64,000 bases of DNA from DASPWW01 sp963841715. GTDB lineage: Bacteria > Actinomycetota > Thermoleophilia > Solirubrobacterales > 70-9. This document shows positions 29,125 through 37,102 of this stretch, piece after piece. The notes under the pieces are model-generated. The model was given only the letters and a program-made list of their open reading frames with translations. It was not told the DNA's origin and searched no databases. The translations under genes were made by a program, and so were the position numbers. The stretch covers positions 558,001 through 622,000 of the forward strand of contig CAWJDP010000001.1 in assembly GCA_963841715.1 (NCBI GenBank), written 5' to 3'. Within the stretch, counting starts at the first letter, position 1, and the number at the start of each line of letters is the position of its first letter.

Positions 29125-29562
29125 ATGCAAGACCTCCAGGAGACGATCGAGACCAAGCTTGAGAGCCTCGAGCCCGATGTCGAGGTGGTCGCCGTCGAGC
29201 GCCCCGGCGCCGACACGCTGCGCATCTACATCGATCGTCCCGGAGGGGTTGACCTCGCCCTCTGCGAGCGGGTCACGAACGACCTCCGCGAGCTGCTCGA
29301 GAGCTACTCGCTCGAAGTCTCCTCGCCCGGGCTCGACCGCCCGCTGACCAAGCCCGAGCACTTCCGGCGTTTCGTCGGCAAGCGGGTCCGGGTTCGCACG
29401 CGCGGCGAGATCGAGGGCCGCCGAAGCTTCACCGGCACGTTGACCGCAGCCGACGAGCGCAGCGTATGCGTGGACGCCGGCGGCGACAGGGTCGACATCC
29501 CGCTCGACGAGGTGCACCGTTCGAACCTGATTCCCGACTTCTCGGAGGTGGAGCCGTCATGA
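29125..29562 (+). CDS. rimP: Ribosome maturation factor RimP
   Basis: A 145-residue 30S assembly factor, two domains. The N-terminal alpha/beta part ends in SLEVSSPGLDRPLTKPEHFRRFVGKRVRV, the family signature; the C-terminal SH3-like barrel has FTGTLTAADERSVCV and DIPLDEVHRSNLIPDF. It starts at ATG with an AGGAG a few nt upstream after the attenuator. The stop overlaps nusA by ATGA. Confidence 0.95.
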   Translation: MQDLQETIETKLESLEPDVEVVAVERPGADTLRIYIDRPGGVDLALCERVTNDLRELLESYSLEVSSPGLDRPLTKPEHFRRFVGKRVRVRTRGEIEGRRSFTGTLTAADERSVCVDAGGDRVDIPLDEVHRSNLIPDFSEVEPS

Positions 29563-31325
29563 CCCAGGAGATCGTCGAGGCAGTTCGGACGCTCGAGCAG
29601 GAGAAGGGGATCGACGCCGAGACGCTGATGTCGGCGCTCGAGGACGCGCTGCTGTCCGCGTACAAGAAGACCCCGGGCTCCGCCAAATACGCCCGCGTCG
29701 AGCTCGACCGCGGGACCGCGGACTTCCGAGTCTTCGAGCTCATTCTCCCGCCCGCGCTCGAGGAGCAGCTCGTCGCCGAGGCGCTCGAGGAGCAGGAGGA
29801 GGAGGAGCCGGCCATCGACCCGACCACGGGTGAGCTGCGCGAGCCCGAGGATCCCGAGCTCGACCCCGAGAAGCTGAAGCCGTACGAAGACCAGATCGAG
29901 AGCCGCGACGTGACGCCGAAGGACTTCGGGCGGATCGCCGCCCAGACCGCGAAGCAGGTGATCCTGCAGCGGATCCGTGAGGCGGAGCGGGCGATGATGT
30001 TCGAGGAGTACCAGGACCGCGTCGGCGAGCTCGTGACCGGCCTGATCCAGCAGTCCGACAGCCGCTACACGCTCGTGCAGCTGCGCGAGCGTGTCGAGGC
30101 GCTGTTGCCGAAGTCCGAGCAGGTGTACAGCGAGCGCTACGACCACGGGATGCGGATCAAGACCGTGATCACCGACGTCTCCGCAGAGGGCAAGGGCCCG
30201 AGCATCGTCGTCTCGCGGCGCGACTCCGAGCTGATCCGAAAGCTGTTCGAGATCGAGGTGCCGGAGATCGCCGACAAGCTCGTCGAGATCGTCAACGTCG
30301 CGCGTGAGCCGGGCTACCGCTCGAAGATCGCGGTGATCTCCCACGCCGACGGCGTCGACCCGGTCGGCGCATGTGTCGGGCCACGTGGCTCGCGCGTGCG
30401 GATGGTCGTCTCCGAGCTCCGCGGGGAGAAGATTGACATCATCCCCTTCAACGACGAGCCCGCGCGGTTCGTCGCCAAGGCGCTCTCCCCGGCCCGCGTC
30501 CGCGAGGTGCTCGTCGACGACGAGGGCAAGCAGGCGACCGTGATCGTCCCCGACGACCAGCTCTCGCTGGCGATCGGGCGCGACGGTCAGAACGCCCGCC
30601 TCGCGGCGAAGCTGACCGGCTGGCACGTCGACATCAAGTCCGAGAGCGAGTTCTCCGAGGTCGAGCAGGACCTCGAGATCGAGGGGGCGGAGGATGCCGA
30701 CGGGCGCTGCGCGGCTGTGCTATCCGCGGGCCGGCGGTGCCCGAATGCGGCGCTGTCCGGCTCCCGCTACTGCGGCCTTCCCCAGCATCAGGCGCTGGCC
30801 CGCTTCGGGACCAACAGCGTCACCGTTCTCTCCTCGCTCTCCGACGAGGAGGTCGCGACGCTCGCCGATCGCGACGCCGACGACGGCGCCGTCGCACCGC
30901 TTGTCGAGCGCGCCGAGGCGAGTCTCGCCGAGCAGGAGGCCGCCGCCGAGACCGATGAGCCGGAGGACGCGGAGGACTCGAACGCCGCAGCAGAGGCCCT
31001 CGTCGACGAGGAGGCCGCCGAGAAGGAGACGATCGTCAAGGAGGACCAGGAGCTCGAGGACGAGGACGCCGAGGAGGAGCTCGAGGCCGAGGTCGAGACT
31101 GCGGAGGAGGAGACCGAGGTCGAGGCGGAGATCGAGTCTGAGGAGGCCCTCGAGGAGGCCGCCGCCGAGACCGATGAGCCGGAGGACGCGGAGGACTCGA
31201 ACGCCGCAGCAGAGGCCCTCGTCGACGAGGAGGCCGCCGAGAAGGAGACGATCGTCAAGGAGGACCAGGAGCTCGAGGACGAGGACGCCGAGGAGCCCGC
31301 CGAGGCGAAGGCCGAGGCCGAGTAG
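29559..31325 (+). CDS. nusA: Transcription factor NusA with zinc-knuckle-like insert and long acidic tail
   Basis: Elongation/termination/antitermination factor, 588 residues. The N-terminal RNA-polymerase-binding domain carries an acidic insert (EEQEEEEPAIDPTTGE). S1 and two KH domains follow (GACVGPRGSRVRMVVSEL; LSLAIGRDGQNARLAAKLTGW). Beyond the usual end lies GRCAAVLSAGRRC, PNAALSGSRYCGLPQHQ at about residues 380-410, a C-x9-C-x10-C-x4-H pattern, then an acidic tail of about 150 residues holding an exact internal duplication. Ordinary NusA ends near residue 370, so both additions are unusual. The ylxR gene often found after nusA is absent. Confidence 0.95.
   Translation: MTQEIVEAVRTLEQEKGIDAETLMSALEDALLSAYKKTPGSAKYARVELDRGTADFRVFELILPPALEEQLVAEALEEQEEEEPAIDPTTGELREPEDPELDPEKLKPYEDQIESRDVTPKDFGRIAAQTAKQVILQRIREAERAMMFEEYQDRVGELVTGLIQQSDSRYTLVQLRERVEALLPKSEQVYSERYDHGMRIKTVITDVSAEGKGPSIVVSRRDSELIRKLFEIEVPEIADKLVEIVNVAREPGYRSKIAVISHADGVDPVGACVGPRGSRVRMVVSELRGEKIDIIPFNDEPARFVAKALSPARVREVLVDDEGKQATVIVPDDQLSLAIGRDGQNARLAAKLTGWHVDIKSESEFSEVEQDLEIEGAEDADGRCAAVLSAGRRCPNAALSGSRYCGLPQHQALARFGTNSVTVLSSLSDEEVATLADRDADDGAVAPLVERAEASLAEQEAAAETDEPEDAEDSNAAAEALVDEEAAEKETIVKEDQELEDEDAEEELEAEVETAEEETEVEAEIESEEALEEAAAETDEPEDAEDSNAAAEALVDEEAAEKETIVKEDQELEDEDAEEPAEAKAEAE
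30934..31295 (+). repeat. Perfect 143-bp direct repeat inside the nusA 3' end
   Basis: Bases 30934-31076 and 31153-31295 are identical, offset by 219 nt (73 codons), so the frame is kept. Each copy encodes the acidic AAAETDEPEDAEDSNAAAEA and VDEEAAEKETIVKEDQELED stretch. Exact identity at all codon positions implies a very recent duplication, gene conversion, or an assembly artefact. Confidence 0.9.
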
Positions 31326-31335
31326 CGCGGTACAG

Positions 31336-33687
31336 ATGGCAAAGAAGCGTGTTCACGAGATCGCCAAGCAGCAGGGCCTGACGAGCAAGGAGGTCCTCGC
31401 TGCCCTGAACGCTGCCGGGATCGAGGCCAAGGCGGCAGCGTCGAGCGTCGAGGAGGACGTTGCGCTGAAGGCGCTCGGTCCCGCAACCGCGGACGGCGGC
31501 GGGGCGGCGACGAAGACGACCGCCAAGCCGGCGGCGAAGAAGGCGCAGAAGAAGCCGAAGGCCGCCGCCGCGACCGAGACGAAGCAGAAGCCCGCCGCGG
31601 GGCCGGAGCCGAAGGCGGATTCGAAGCAGAAGCCCGCCGCGAAGTCGAAGCCGAAGGCATCGGGCGGAGACGGGGACGGCAAGCCGGCCGCGCCAAAGCG
31701 GAAGCCGAAGCAGACGCCCCCCCGCACACGCTCCGAGGGCGGGGGCGGCCAGACCGTCGCCACCCCCGGCGGCCGCCGCCAGCGGCGCGTCGTCATCGAT
31801 TCTCAGGCGTCGCGGCGCGACAACATGCCGCCGCCGCCCCCGCACCGGCCCCCGCGCCGCCGCGGCGGCCGCCGCCGCCGCCCGCTCCTCGAGGAGCCGG
31901 TCGCAAAGACCGAGGTCGCCCCGCCCGAGGCGACGAAGATCAACTCTGGAGCCACGGTTCGCGAGGTCGCCGAGACCCTCGACCTCGGCAGCGGCGAGCT
32001 GATCAAGAAGCTGATGGAGCTCGGCGAGATGGCGACGCTGACGCAGACGCTCTCGGACGAGATGATCACGGTCCTCGCCGAGAGCTTCGACCGCGAGATC
32101 GAGATCGTGCACGCGGCCGAGGAGGTCGTCGAGGAGCCGACCTTCGAGGACGCGGCGGAGGACCTCGCGGAGCGCCCGCCGGTGGTCACGATCATGGGCC
32201 ACGTCGACCACGGAAAGACGTCGTTGCTCGACGCGATCCGCGAGACCGAGGTGGTTGCGGGCGAGGCCGGCGGGATCACGCAGCACATCGGCGCCTACCA
32301 GGTCCACCACGACGGCCGCACAATCACCTTCCTCGACACCCCGGGTCACGAGGCGTTCACGGCGATGCGCGCGCGCGGCGCCGAGGTCACCGATCTCGCG
32401 GTGATTGTCGTCGCCGCCGATGACGGCGTGATGCCGCAGACGACCGAGGCGATCGACCACGCGAAGGCCGCTGACGTGCCGATGATGATCGCCGTGAACA
32501 AGGTCGACAAGGAGGGTGCGCAGCCCGACCGCGTCCGCAACGAGCTCGCCTCATCACAGGGCCTCAACCCCGAGGAGTGGGGCGGCGAGACCGTCTACTG
32601 CGACGTCTCGGCGAAGACGAAGGACGGGCTCGACAACCTGCTGCAGATGATCGTCCTCGTCTCCGAGCTCGAGGAGCTGAAGGCGAACCCCACGGCCCCG
32701 GCGTCGGGCACCGTGGTCGAGTCGAAGCTCGATCCCGGACGCGGCCCGGTCGTCACCGTGCTCGTCCAGCGCGGAACGCTTCACGTCGGGGACGCGCTTA
32801 TCGCCGGCTCGCAATGGGGCCGCGTCCGCGCCATGCACGACTACACCGGCGAGCGCATCGAGGAGGCGCGGCCGGGGACCCCGGTCGAGGTGCTCGGCTT
32901 CGACGGCGTCTGCGAGGCCGGCGACCACGTTGAGGCGGTCGAGAACGAGCGCAAGGCCCGCCAGCTCGCCGGCGAGCGCGCGCACCGGCTGAAGACCGAG
33001 GCTCTCGCCCGCCGCGAGGCACGCAAGATCACACTCGACGAGGTCTTCGCGAAGGCCAGGGTCGGCGCGCTGAAGCAGCTCAACATCGTCCTCAAGGCGG
33101 ACGTGACGGGCTCGCTCGAAGCGCTCCTGGACGAGATCGCCAAGGTGCCGCAGGACCAAGTCGCGATCGACGTGATCCGCTCCGCCCCCGGCGGAATCAA
33201 CGAGTCCGACGTCATGCTCGCCGCCGCCTCCGACGCGATCATCGTCGGCTTCAACGTACGGCCGAACGCCGAGGCCCGACGCGCCGCCGAGGACGAGGGC
33301 GTCGAGATCCGCACGTACTCGGTGATCTACAAGGTCACCGAGGAGCTCCGCACCGCGCTCGAGGGCATGCTCGAGCCGGAGGAGGTCGAGCAGATCGTCG
33401 GTGAGGTCGAGGTCAAGGAGCTCTTCCGCTCCTCGCGCTGGGGCACGATCGCCGGCTGCCTCGTCACCGAGGGCCGCGTCAGGCGAGACGCGGAGGTCCG
33501 CCTCGTCCGCGACGGGACCGTCATCTGGTCAGGGCGGGTAGGCTCGCTGCGGCGCTTCAAGGACGATGTGCAGGAGGTCGAGCAGGGCCTCGAGTGCGGG
33601 ATCGTCCTCGACGGCTACCAGGACGTCAAGGTCGACGACGTGCTCGAGATCTTCGAGACCCGCGAGGTCGAGAAGACGCTCGAGTAG
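31336..33687 (+). CDS. infB: Translation initiation factor IF-2
   Basis: GTPase delivering fMet-tRNA to the ribosome, 783 residues. It starts MAKKRVHEIAKQQGLTSKEV (IF2-N type), followed by a Lys/Ala-rich linker and an Arg/Pro-rich stretch (HRPPRRRGGRRRRP). The G domain has VTIMGHVDHGKTSLLDAIR, FLDTPGHEAFTAMRARG and NKVDKEGA. Domains II-IV and the C-terminal tRNA-binding domain (FRSSRWGTIAGCLVTEG) follow. The frame is open far upstream through nusA, but homology begins at this ATG. It is the last gene of the rimP operon. Confidence 0.97.
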   Translation: MAKKRVHEIAKQQGLTSKEVLAALNAAGIEAKAAASSVEEDVALKALGPATADGGGAATKTTAKPAAKKAQKKPKAAAATETKQKPAAGPEPKADSKQKPAAKSKPKASGGDGDGKPAAPKRKPKQTPPRTRSEGGGGQTVATPGGRRQRRVVIDSQASRRDNMPPPPPHRPPRRRGGRRRRPLLEEPVAKTEVAPPEATKINSGATVREVAETLDLGSGELIKKLMELGEMATLTQTLSDEMITVLAESFDREIEIVHAAEEVVEEPTFEDAAEDLAERPPVVTIMGHVDHGKTSLLDAIRETEVVAGEAGGITQHIGAYQVHHDGRTITFLDTPGHEAFTAMRARGAEVTDLAVIVVAADDGVMPQTTEAIDHAKAADVPMMIAVNKVDKEGAQPDRVRNELASSQGLNPEEWGGETVYCDVSAKTKDGLDNLLQMIVLVSELEELKANPTAPASGTVVESKLDPGRGPVVTVLVQRGTLHVGDALIAGSQWGRVRAMHDYTGERIEEARPGTPVEVLGFDGVCEAGDHVEAVENERKARQLAGERAHRLKTEALARREARKITLDEVFAKARVGALKQLNIVLKADVTGSLEALLDEIAKVPQDQVAIDVIRSAPGGINESDVMLAAASDAIIVGFNVRPNAEARRAAEDEGVEIRTYSVIYKVTEELRTALEGMLEPEEVEQIVGEVEVKELFRSSRWGTIAGCLVTEGRVRRDAEVRLVRDGTVIWSGRVGSLRRFKDDVQEVEQGLECGIVLDGYQDVKVDDVLEIFETREVEKTLE

Positions 33688-33921
33688 CCGCCGCCCGGTA
33701 GACGAGCATTCCAGCCGCCCGACCGCGGGTCCTGTCGCGCGACCACCGTCGCGGTCCAGGCATTCCCGCGACGGCTGGGTCGCGCGCCACCCGCGGATGT
33801 GCGCCCCAAGGACCACGTCGTCAGGGACGGCGCCAGCGTCTCCGGCGTTCATTTCGGCCTCACGTTTCCGGGGCAAGGAACCCTTCGCGAAGACCGAACG
33901 CGGTGAGCGGCCCCTAAAGCG

Positions 33922-33957
33922 AAGCGCGGGACCGGGCCGGGGCCCGATCCCGCGCTT
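33922..33957. terminator. Bidirectional hairpin between infB and the exported protein gene
   Basis: AAGCGCGGGA (33922-33931) pairs with TCCCGCGCTT (33948-33957) across a GC-rich inner part that is also nearly symmetrical. It lies where two genes converge. No long T tract is present. The preceding 230 nt after infB hold no gene I can support. Confidence 0.65.
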
Positions 33958-33974
33958 GAGATCGTTCCGGTGGG

Positions 33975-34481
33975 TCAGCCCGCCGGGCAGATCATCTGAA
34001 CGTAGAACGGCTCGTCGTTGGGGACGTTGCCCCCGGTGCGAGTGAACACGTTGATCGTGTTCGCATCCGCAACACCAACCGCCACGAGCGCAATCACTGG
34101 GGCGGTGTTGTTAGCGGCCCCGCCCGAGATAGTGCAGCCGGTGATCGGTCGGCCAAACGACACGTGGTATTGCCCGGAGTTCGCGCCGCCTTGGTGGCTG
34201 GACGTCGCCCCGGACGGGATCGACCCGAGCAGGGTCCCAGTGGCGAGGACGTTCGCCGAATAGACGTTGTTGGCGATCTTCGCGCTGTCGGCGCTTGCGA
34301 CGTTCAGCGTCGGCGCCGCCTTGGAGATCTCCTGGTCGGCGATCTTCTTGACCTTCTTCGTCGTGACCTTCTTGCTGTGGACGCCGGTCCCGGCCACGGC
34401 CGCTCCGGCCATCGCCATGACGAGCGCGATCACGGCCACGACCATCGCCGCAGACGGGCGTCTGGGTGCGAACCTGTGCAT
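33975..34481 (-). CDS. Exported protein with Thermoleophilia-style leader
   Basis: A 168-residue secreted protein. Residues 1-31 form a signal peptide (RRPSAAMVVAVIALVMAMAGAAVAG). A Lys-rich segment follows (HSKKVTTKKVKKIADQEI), then a small-residue, beta-looking domain with two cysteines (TGCTISGGAAN and the terminal MICPAG) that may form a disulphide. Function is unknown. It faces against the infB-DUF503-rbfA direction, interrupting that conserved order, so it is probably an insertion. The start ATG is followed by a typical N-terminal basic region. Confidence 0.75.
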   Translation of the reverse strand: MHRFAPRRPSAAMVVAVIALVMAMAGAAVAGTGVHSKKVTTKKVKKIADQEISKAAPTLNVASADSAKIANNVYSANVLATGTLLGSIPSGATSSHQGGANSGQYHVSFGRPITGCTISGGAANNTAPVIALVAVGVADANTINVFTRTGGNVPNDEPFYVQMICPAG

Positions 34482-34585
34482 CTTCCCTCCTAGGTGACAG
34501 GCCGCCGGTCCTCCCCGACGGCGAACCCGCGCAGTGTCGCATCCGCGACAGTGCGCCGCAGTCCGCTCGACGTAGAGTTAAGGCT

Positions 34586-34885
34586 GTGAACGGCTACGTG
34601 TGCCTGGTCGAGGTTCATCTCCACCTCAACGAGTCGGGAAACCTGAAGCAGAAGCGAAAGGTCCTGCATTCGCTGAAGGCGCAGGTGCGCAAGCGCTTCG
34701 GCGCCTCCGTGGCGGAGATCGACGGTCACGACACCTGGCAGCGCGCGGTTCTCCTGTGCGCCCTGGTCGGCGACACCGGTGTCGAGGACCGCGCCGGCGA
34801 GCTGGAGCGGTTCGTGCAGTCTCGGTGTCCGGACGAGTGCCGGTTCGAGCGCGACCTCCTCAGCCTCGCCGACGTCCGCGGCTGA
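34586..34885 (+). CDS. DUF503 family protein (YlxP-like)
   Basis: A 99-residue conserved protein usually found between infB and rbfA. It shows CLVEVHLHLNESGNLKQKRK, VLHSLKAQVRKRFGASVAEID, TWQRAVLLCALVGDTG. YlxP-type proteins are linked to ribosome assembly by position; the biochemical role is not established. It starts at GTG with TAGAGT 13 nt upstream and no Shine-Dalgarno, so it appears to have its own leaderless promoter now that infB is separated by an opposing gene. Confidence 0.88.
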   Translation: MNGYVCLVEVHLHLNESGNLKQKRKVLHSLKAQVRKRFGASVAEIDGHDTWQRAVLLCALVGDTGVEDRAGELERFVQSRCPDECRFERDLLSLADVRG

Positions 34886-34952
34886 GAGGCCGCTGAGCGC
34901 CGCTGCAACGAGCGAGGCCAGTGATGCATCGCGCCGCTATAGTCGCGCGGCG

Positions 34953-35285
34953 ATGCCCTCCGCCCGGATGCGGCGCGTCAACGAGTTGATGCTCGAAGTC
35001 ATCGGGAGCGCTATCGCGACTGAACTTCAAGACCCAAGGATCGGATTCGTCACCGTGACTGCCGTCGATACAAGCCCCGACCTTCGCCGCGCCAAGGTCT
35101 ACGTCAGCGTGCTCGGATCCAACGAAGAGCGCGAGGCGACGCTGGCCGGACTTCGCTCCGCGCACGGCGTGCTCCAGAGCGCGATCGCGCGCGAGATGCG
35201 GATCAAGCGCACGCCGACCCTCAGCTTCCACTACGACGACACCGCCGAGCGGGCCGACCGCGTGACGCGACTTCTCGACTCATGA
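34953..35285 (+). CDS. rbfA: Ribosome-binding factor A
   Basis: A 110-residue KH-like 30S maturation factor. It shows RVNELMLEVIGSAIATELQDPRIGFVTVTAVDTSPDLRRAKVYVSVLG and LSFHYDDTAERADRV. A TATAGT hexamer at 34938-34943 suggests a start site a few nt before the ATG. Its stop overlaps nrnA (ATGA). Confidence 0.95.
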   Translation: MPSARMRRVNELMLEVIGSAIATELQDPRIGFVTVTAVDTSPDLRRAKVYVSVLGSNEEREATLAGLRSAHGVLQSAIAREMRIKRTPTLSFHYDDTAERADRVTRLLDS

Positions 35286-36280
35286 GCAGGACGGCCGAAG
35301 CCGTGGCTGGCTCGATCGACGAGATCGCCGCGGAGATCCACTCCCACGACCGCTTCCTGCTGACCACGCATGAGAACCCCGACGGGGACGCGCTCGGGTC
35401 GCTGCTCGCCTTCCACCACATTCTCCGCCAGCTCGGCAAGGACTCGGTGATGTTCCTCGCCTCAAAGGAGTTCCCGCTTCCGATCGAGTACCGGTTCCTG
35501 CCACTCGAGGAGGTCTTCCACGAGGCACCGGCCGACCTTATCGACCGCGTGCTCGTGTTCCTCGACTGCGGGAACATCGACCGGATGCCGGTTGACTGGC
35601 TCCAGCGCGACGGAGCGCGGATCCTCAATGTCGACCACCATCACGACAACACTCGCTTCGGGACCGTGAACCTGGTCGACGTCGACGTCTCCTCGACCGC
35701 GGAGATCGTGTACGGCCTCGCGACGCGGCTCGAGGTCGAGATCACACCCGAGATCGCCAGCGCGCTCTATGTCGGGCTGGTCACCGACACGGGCCGGTTC
35801 ATGTACGAGAACACCGGTGCCGACACGCACCGGGTCGCCGCCGAGCTGATCGAGGCCGGCGTCGACGTCAGCGATATCTACAGCCGTCTCTACGAGCGCG
35901 TCCCGATCGAGAAGCTGAAGCTGGTCTCCCGTGCGCTCGAGAAGATCGAGCGCCGCGACGACGGGGCGCTCGCGATCGCCTACCTGACCGAAAGCGACTA
36001 TCGCGACACCGGCGCCGACGAGGTCCTGACCGAGGGGATCATCGACTACCTGCGCTCGCTCGAGGGCGCATCCGTTGCGGCGCTCGTCCGCGATCGCGCC
36101 GACGGCGCCCAGGGCGCCCGCAAGGTCAGCCTGCGCGCGGTCAACGGCCGCGTCGACGTCTCGAAGATCGCGCGCGAGAAGGGGGGAGGGGGGCACACTC
36201 GGGCGGCCGGGTTCTCCACCGATCTCAGCTACTCGGAGGTGCTCGAGTTCCTCAGTGCCGAGGTCAGGGCGCAGCTCTAG
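35282..36280 (+). CDS. nrnA: Bifunctional oligoribonuclease/PAP phosphatase (NrnA-type DHH phosphoesterase)
   Basis: A 332-residue DHH/DHHA1 phosphoesterase degrading nano-RNAs and 3'-phosphoadenosine 5'-phosphate. Ligands: TTHENPDGDALGS, FLDCGNIDRM, the DHH motif NVDHHHDNTRFG, and VTDTGRFMYENT. DHHA1 ends in EKGGGGHTRAAGFS. It is coupled to rbfA and lies just before truB, the common actinobacterial order. It completes RNA decay started by RNase J/Y and PNPase. Confidence 0.93.
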   Translation: MSRTAEAVAGSIDEIAAEIHSHDRFLLTTHENPDGDALGSLLAFHHILRQLGKDSVMFLASKEFPLPIEYRFLPLEEVFHEAPADLIDRVLVFLDCGNIDRMPVDWLQRDGARILNVDHHHDNTRFGTVNLVDVDVSSTAEIVYGLATRLEVEITPEIASALYVGLVTDTGRFMYENTGADTHRVAAELIEAGVDVSDIYSRLYERVPIEKLKLVSRALEKIERRDDGALAIAYLTESDYRDTGADEVLTEGIIDYLRSLEGASVAALVRDRADGAQGARKVSLRAVNGRVDVSKIAREKGGGGHTRAAGFSTDLSYSEVLEFLSAEVRAQL

Positions 36281-36284
36281 GACG

Positions 36285-37088
36285 TTGGGCGCCGCGGCCG
36301 GCGTCCTGCTCCGCGACAAGCCGGCCGGCGCCACCTCGCACGACGTAGTCGCGGCCGTGCGCCGCGAGCGCGGGGTCAAGGCCGGCCACGCCGGCACCCT
36401 GGACCCGTTCGCGACCGGGCTCCTGCTCGTGCTGCTCGGCCGCGCGACTCGGCTGCAGCGCTACATGCTGTTCCTCCCGAAGGTCTACCGCGCCGTCGCG
36501 CGGCTGGGTTGGCGATCGACCACCGGAGACCCGGACGGCGAGCTTGAGCACACCGGCCGGCTCCCGGGTCGACTCGAGCTCCCGGTCGGCCGGATCGAGC
36601 AGCAGGTTCCGATGACGTCCGCGGTCAAGGTCGGCGGTGAGCGCCTGTACCGCCGCGCGCACCGGGGCGAGAAGATCGAGACGCCGGTTCGCACCGTCAA
36701 CGTCCACCGTGCCGTGCTCGTTTCGACCGACGGCGACGGCGGGCGAGCCGAGTTCGAGATCGAGTGCTCGTCGGGGACGTACGTGCGCTCGCTGATCGAG
36801 ACGCTCGGCGACGCATACTGTGAGCGGCTGCGGCGCACCGCGATCGGACCGTTCCGTGTCGAGGACGCCGGCGAGGAGCCGATCGGGCTGACGCGGGCGC
36901 TTGCGTTCCTACCCGAGCGCGCGCTGTCCGCCGCCGAGACAGAGCGAGTCGGCCACGGGGTTCCCGTTCCCGCGGGGAACGCCGGCGAGGGCGCGGTGCG
37001 GATGACCCACGATGGCGCGGTGGTCGCAGTCGGAATCAGGCGCGATGATCTGATCAAGCCCGAAGTCGTCTTGATGGAGTCGTCTTGA
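36285..37088 (+). CDS. truB: tRNA pseudouridine(55) synthase
   Basis: A 267-residue synthase for the conserved T-loop pseudouridine. It shows DKPAGATSHDVVAAVRRE, the catalytic-Asp segment GHAGTLDPFATGLLLVLLG, and CSSGTYVRSLIETLG. Total length is slightly short because the C-terminal PUA-like part is abbreviated. The TTG at 36285, 4 nt after the nrnA stop, is the only start that fits the N terminus. Confidence 0.94.
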   Translation: MGAAAGVLLRDKPAGATSHDVVAAVRRERGVKAGHAGTLDPFATGLLLVLLGRATRLQRYMLFLPKVYRAVARLGWRSTTGDPDGELEHTGRLPGRLELPVGRIEQQVPMTSAVKVGGERLYRRAHRGEKIETPVRTVNVHRAVLVSTDGDGGRAEFEIECSSGTYVRSLIETLGDAYCERLRRTAIGPFRVEDAGEEPIGLTRALAFLPERALSAAETERVGHGVPVPAGNAGEGAVRMTHDGAVVAVGIRRDDLIKPEVVLMESS

Positions 37089-37102
37089 CGTGAGGTTCTG
37101 AC

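Noticed and set aside
30934..31295. Possible CRISPR or tandem-repeat array
   Set aside because: Only two copies, in frame inside nusA, without spacers; it is a coding duplication.
30694..31335. Upstream extension of the infB frame through the nusA tail
   Set aside because: The extension encodes only Arg/Pro/Ser-rich out-of-frame translation of the acidic nusA repeats; IF-2 homology starts at ATG 31336.
33690..33920. Possible small genes after infB
   Set aside because: Frames on both strands are low-complexity and lack starts with support; treated as intergenic.
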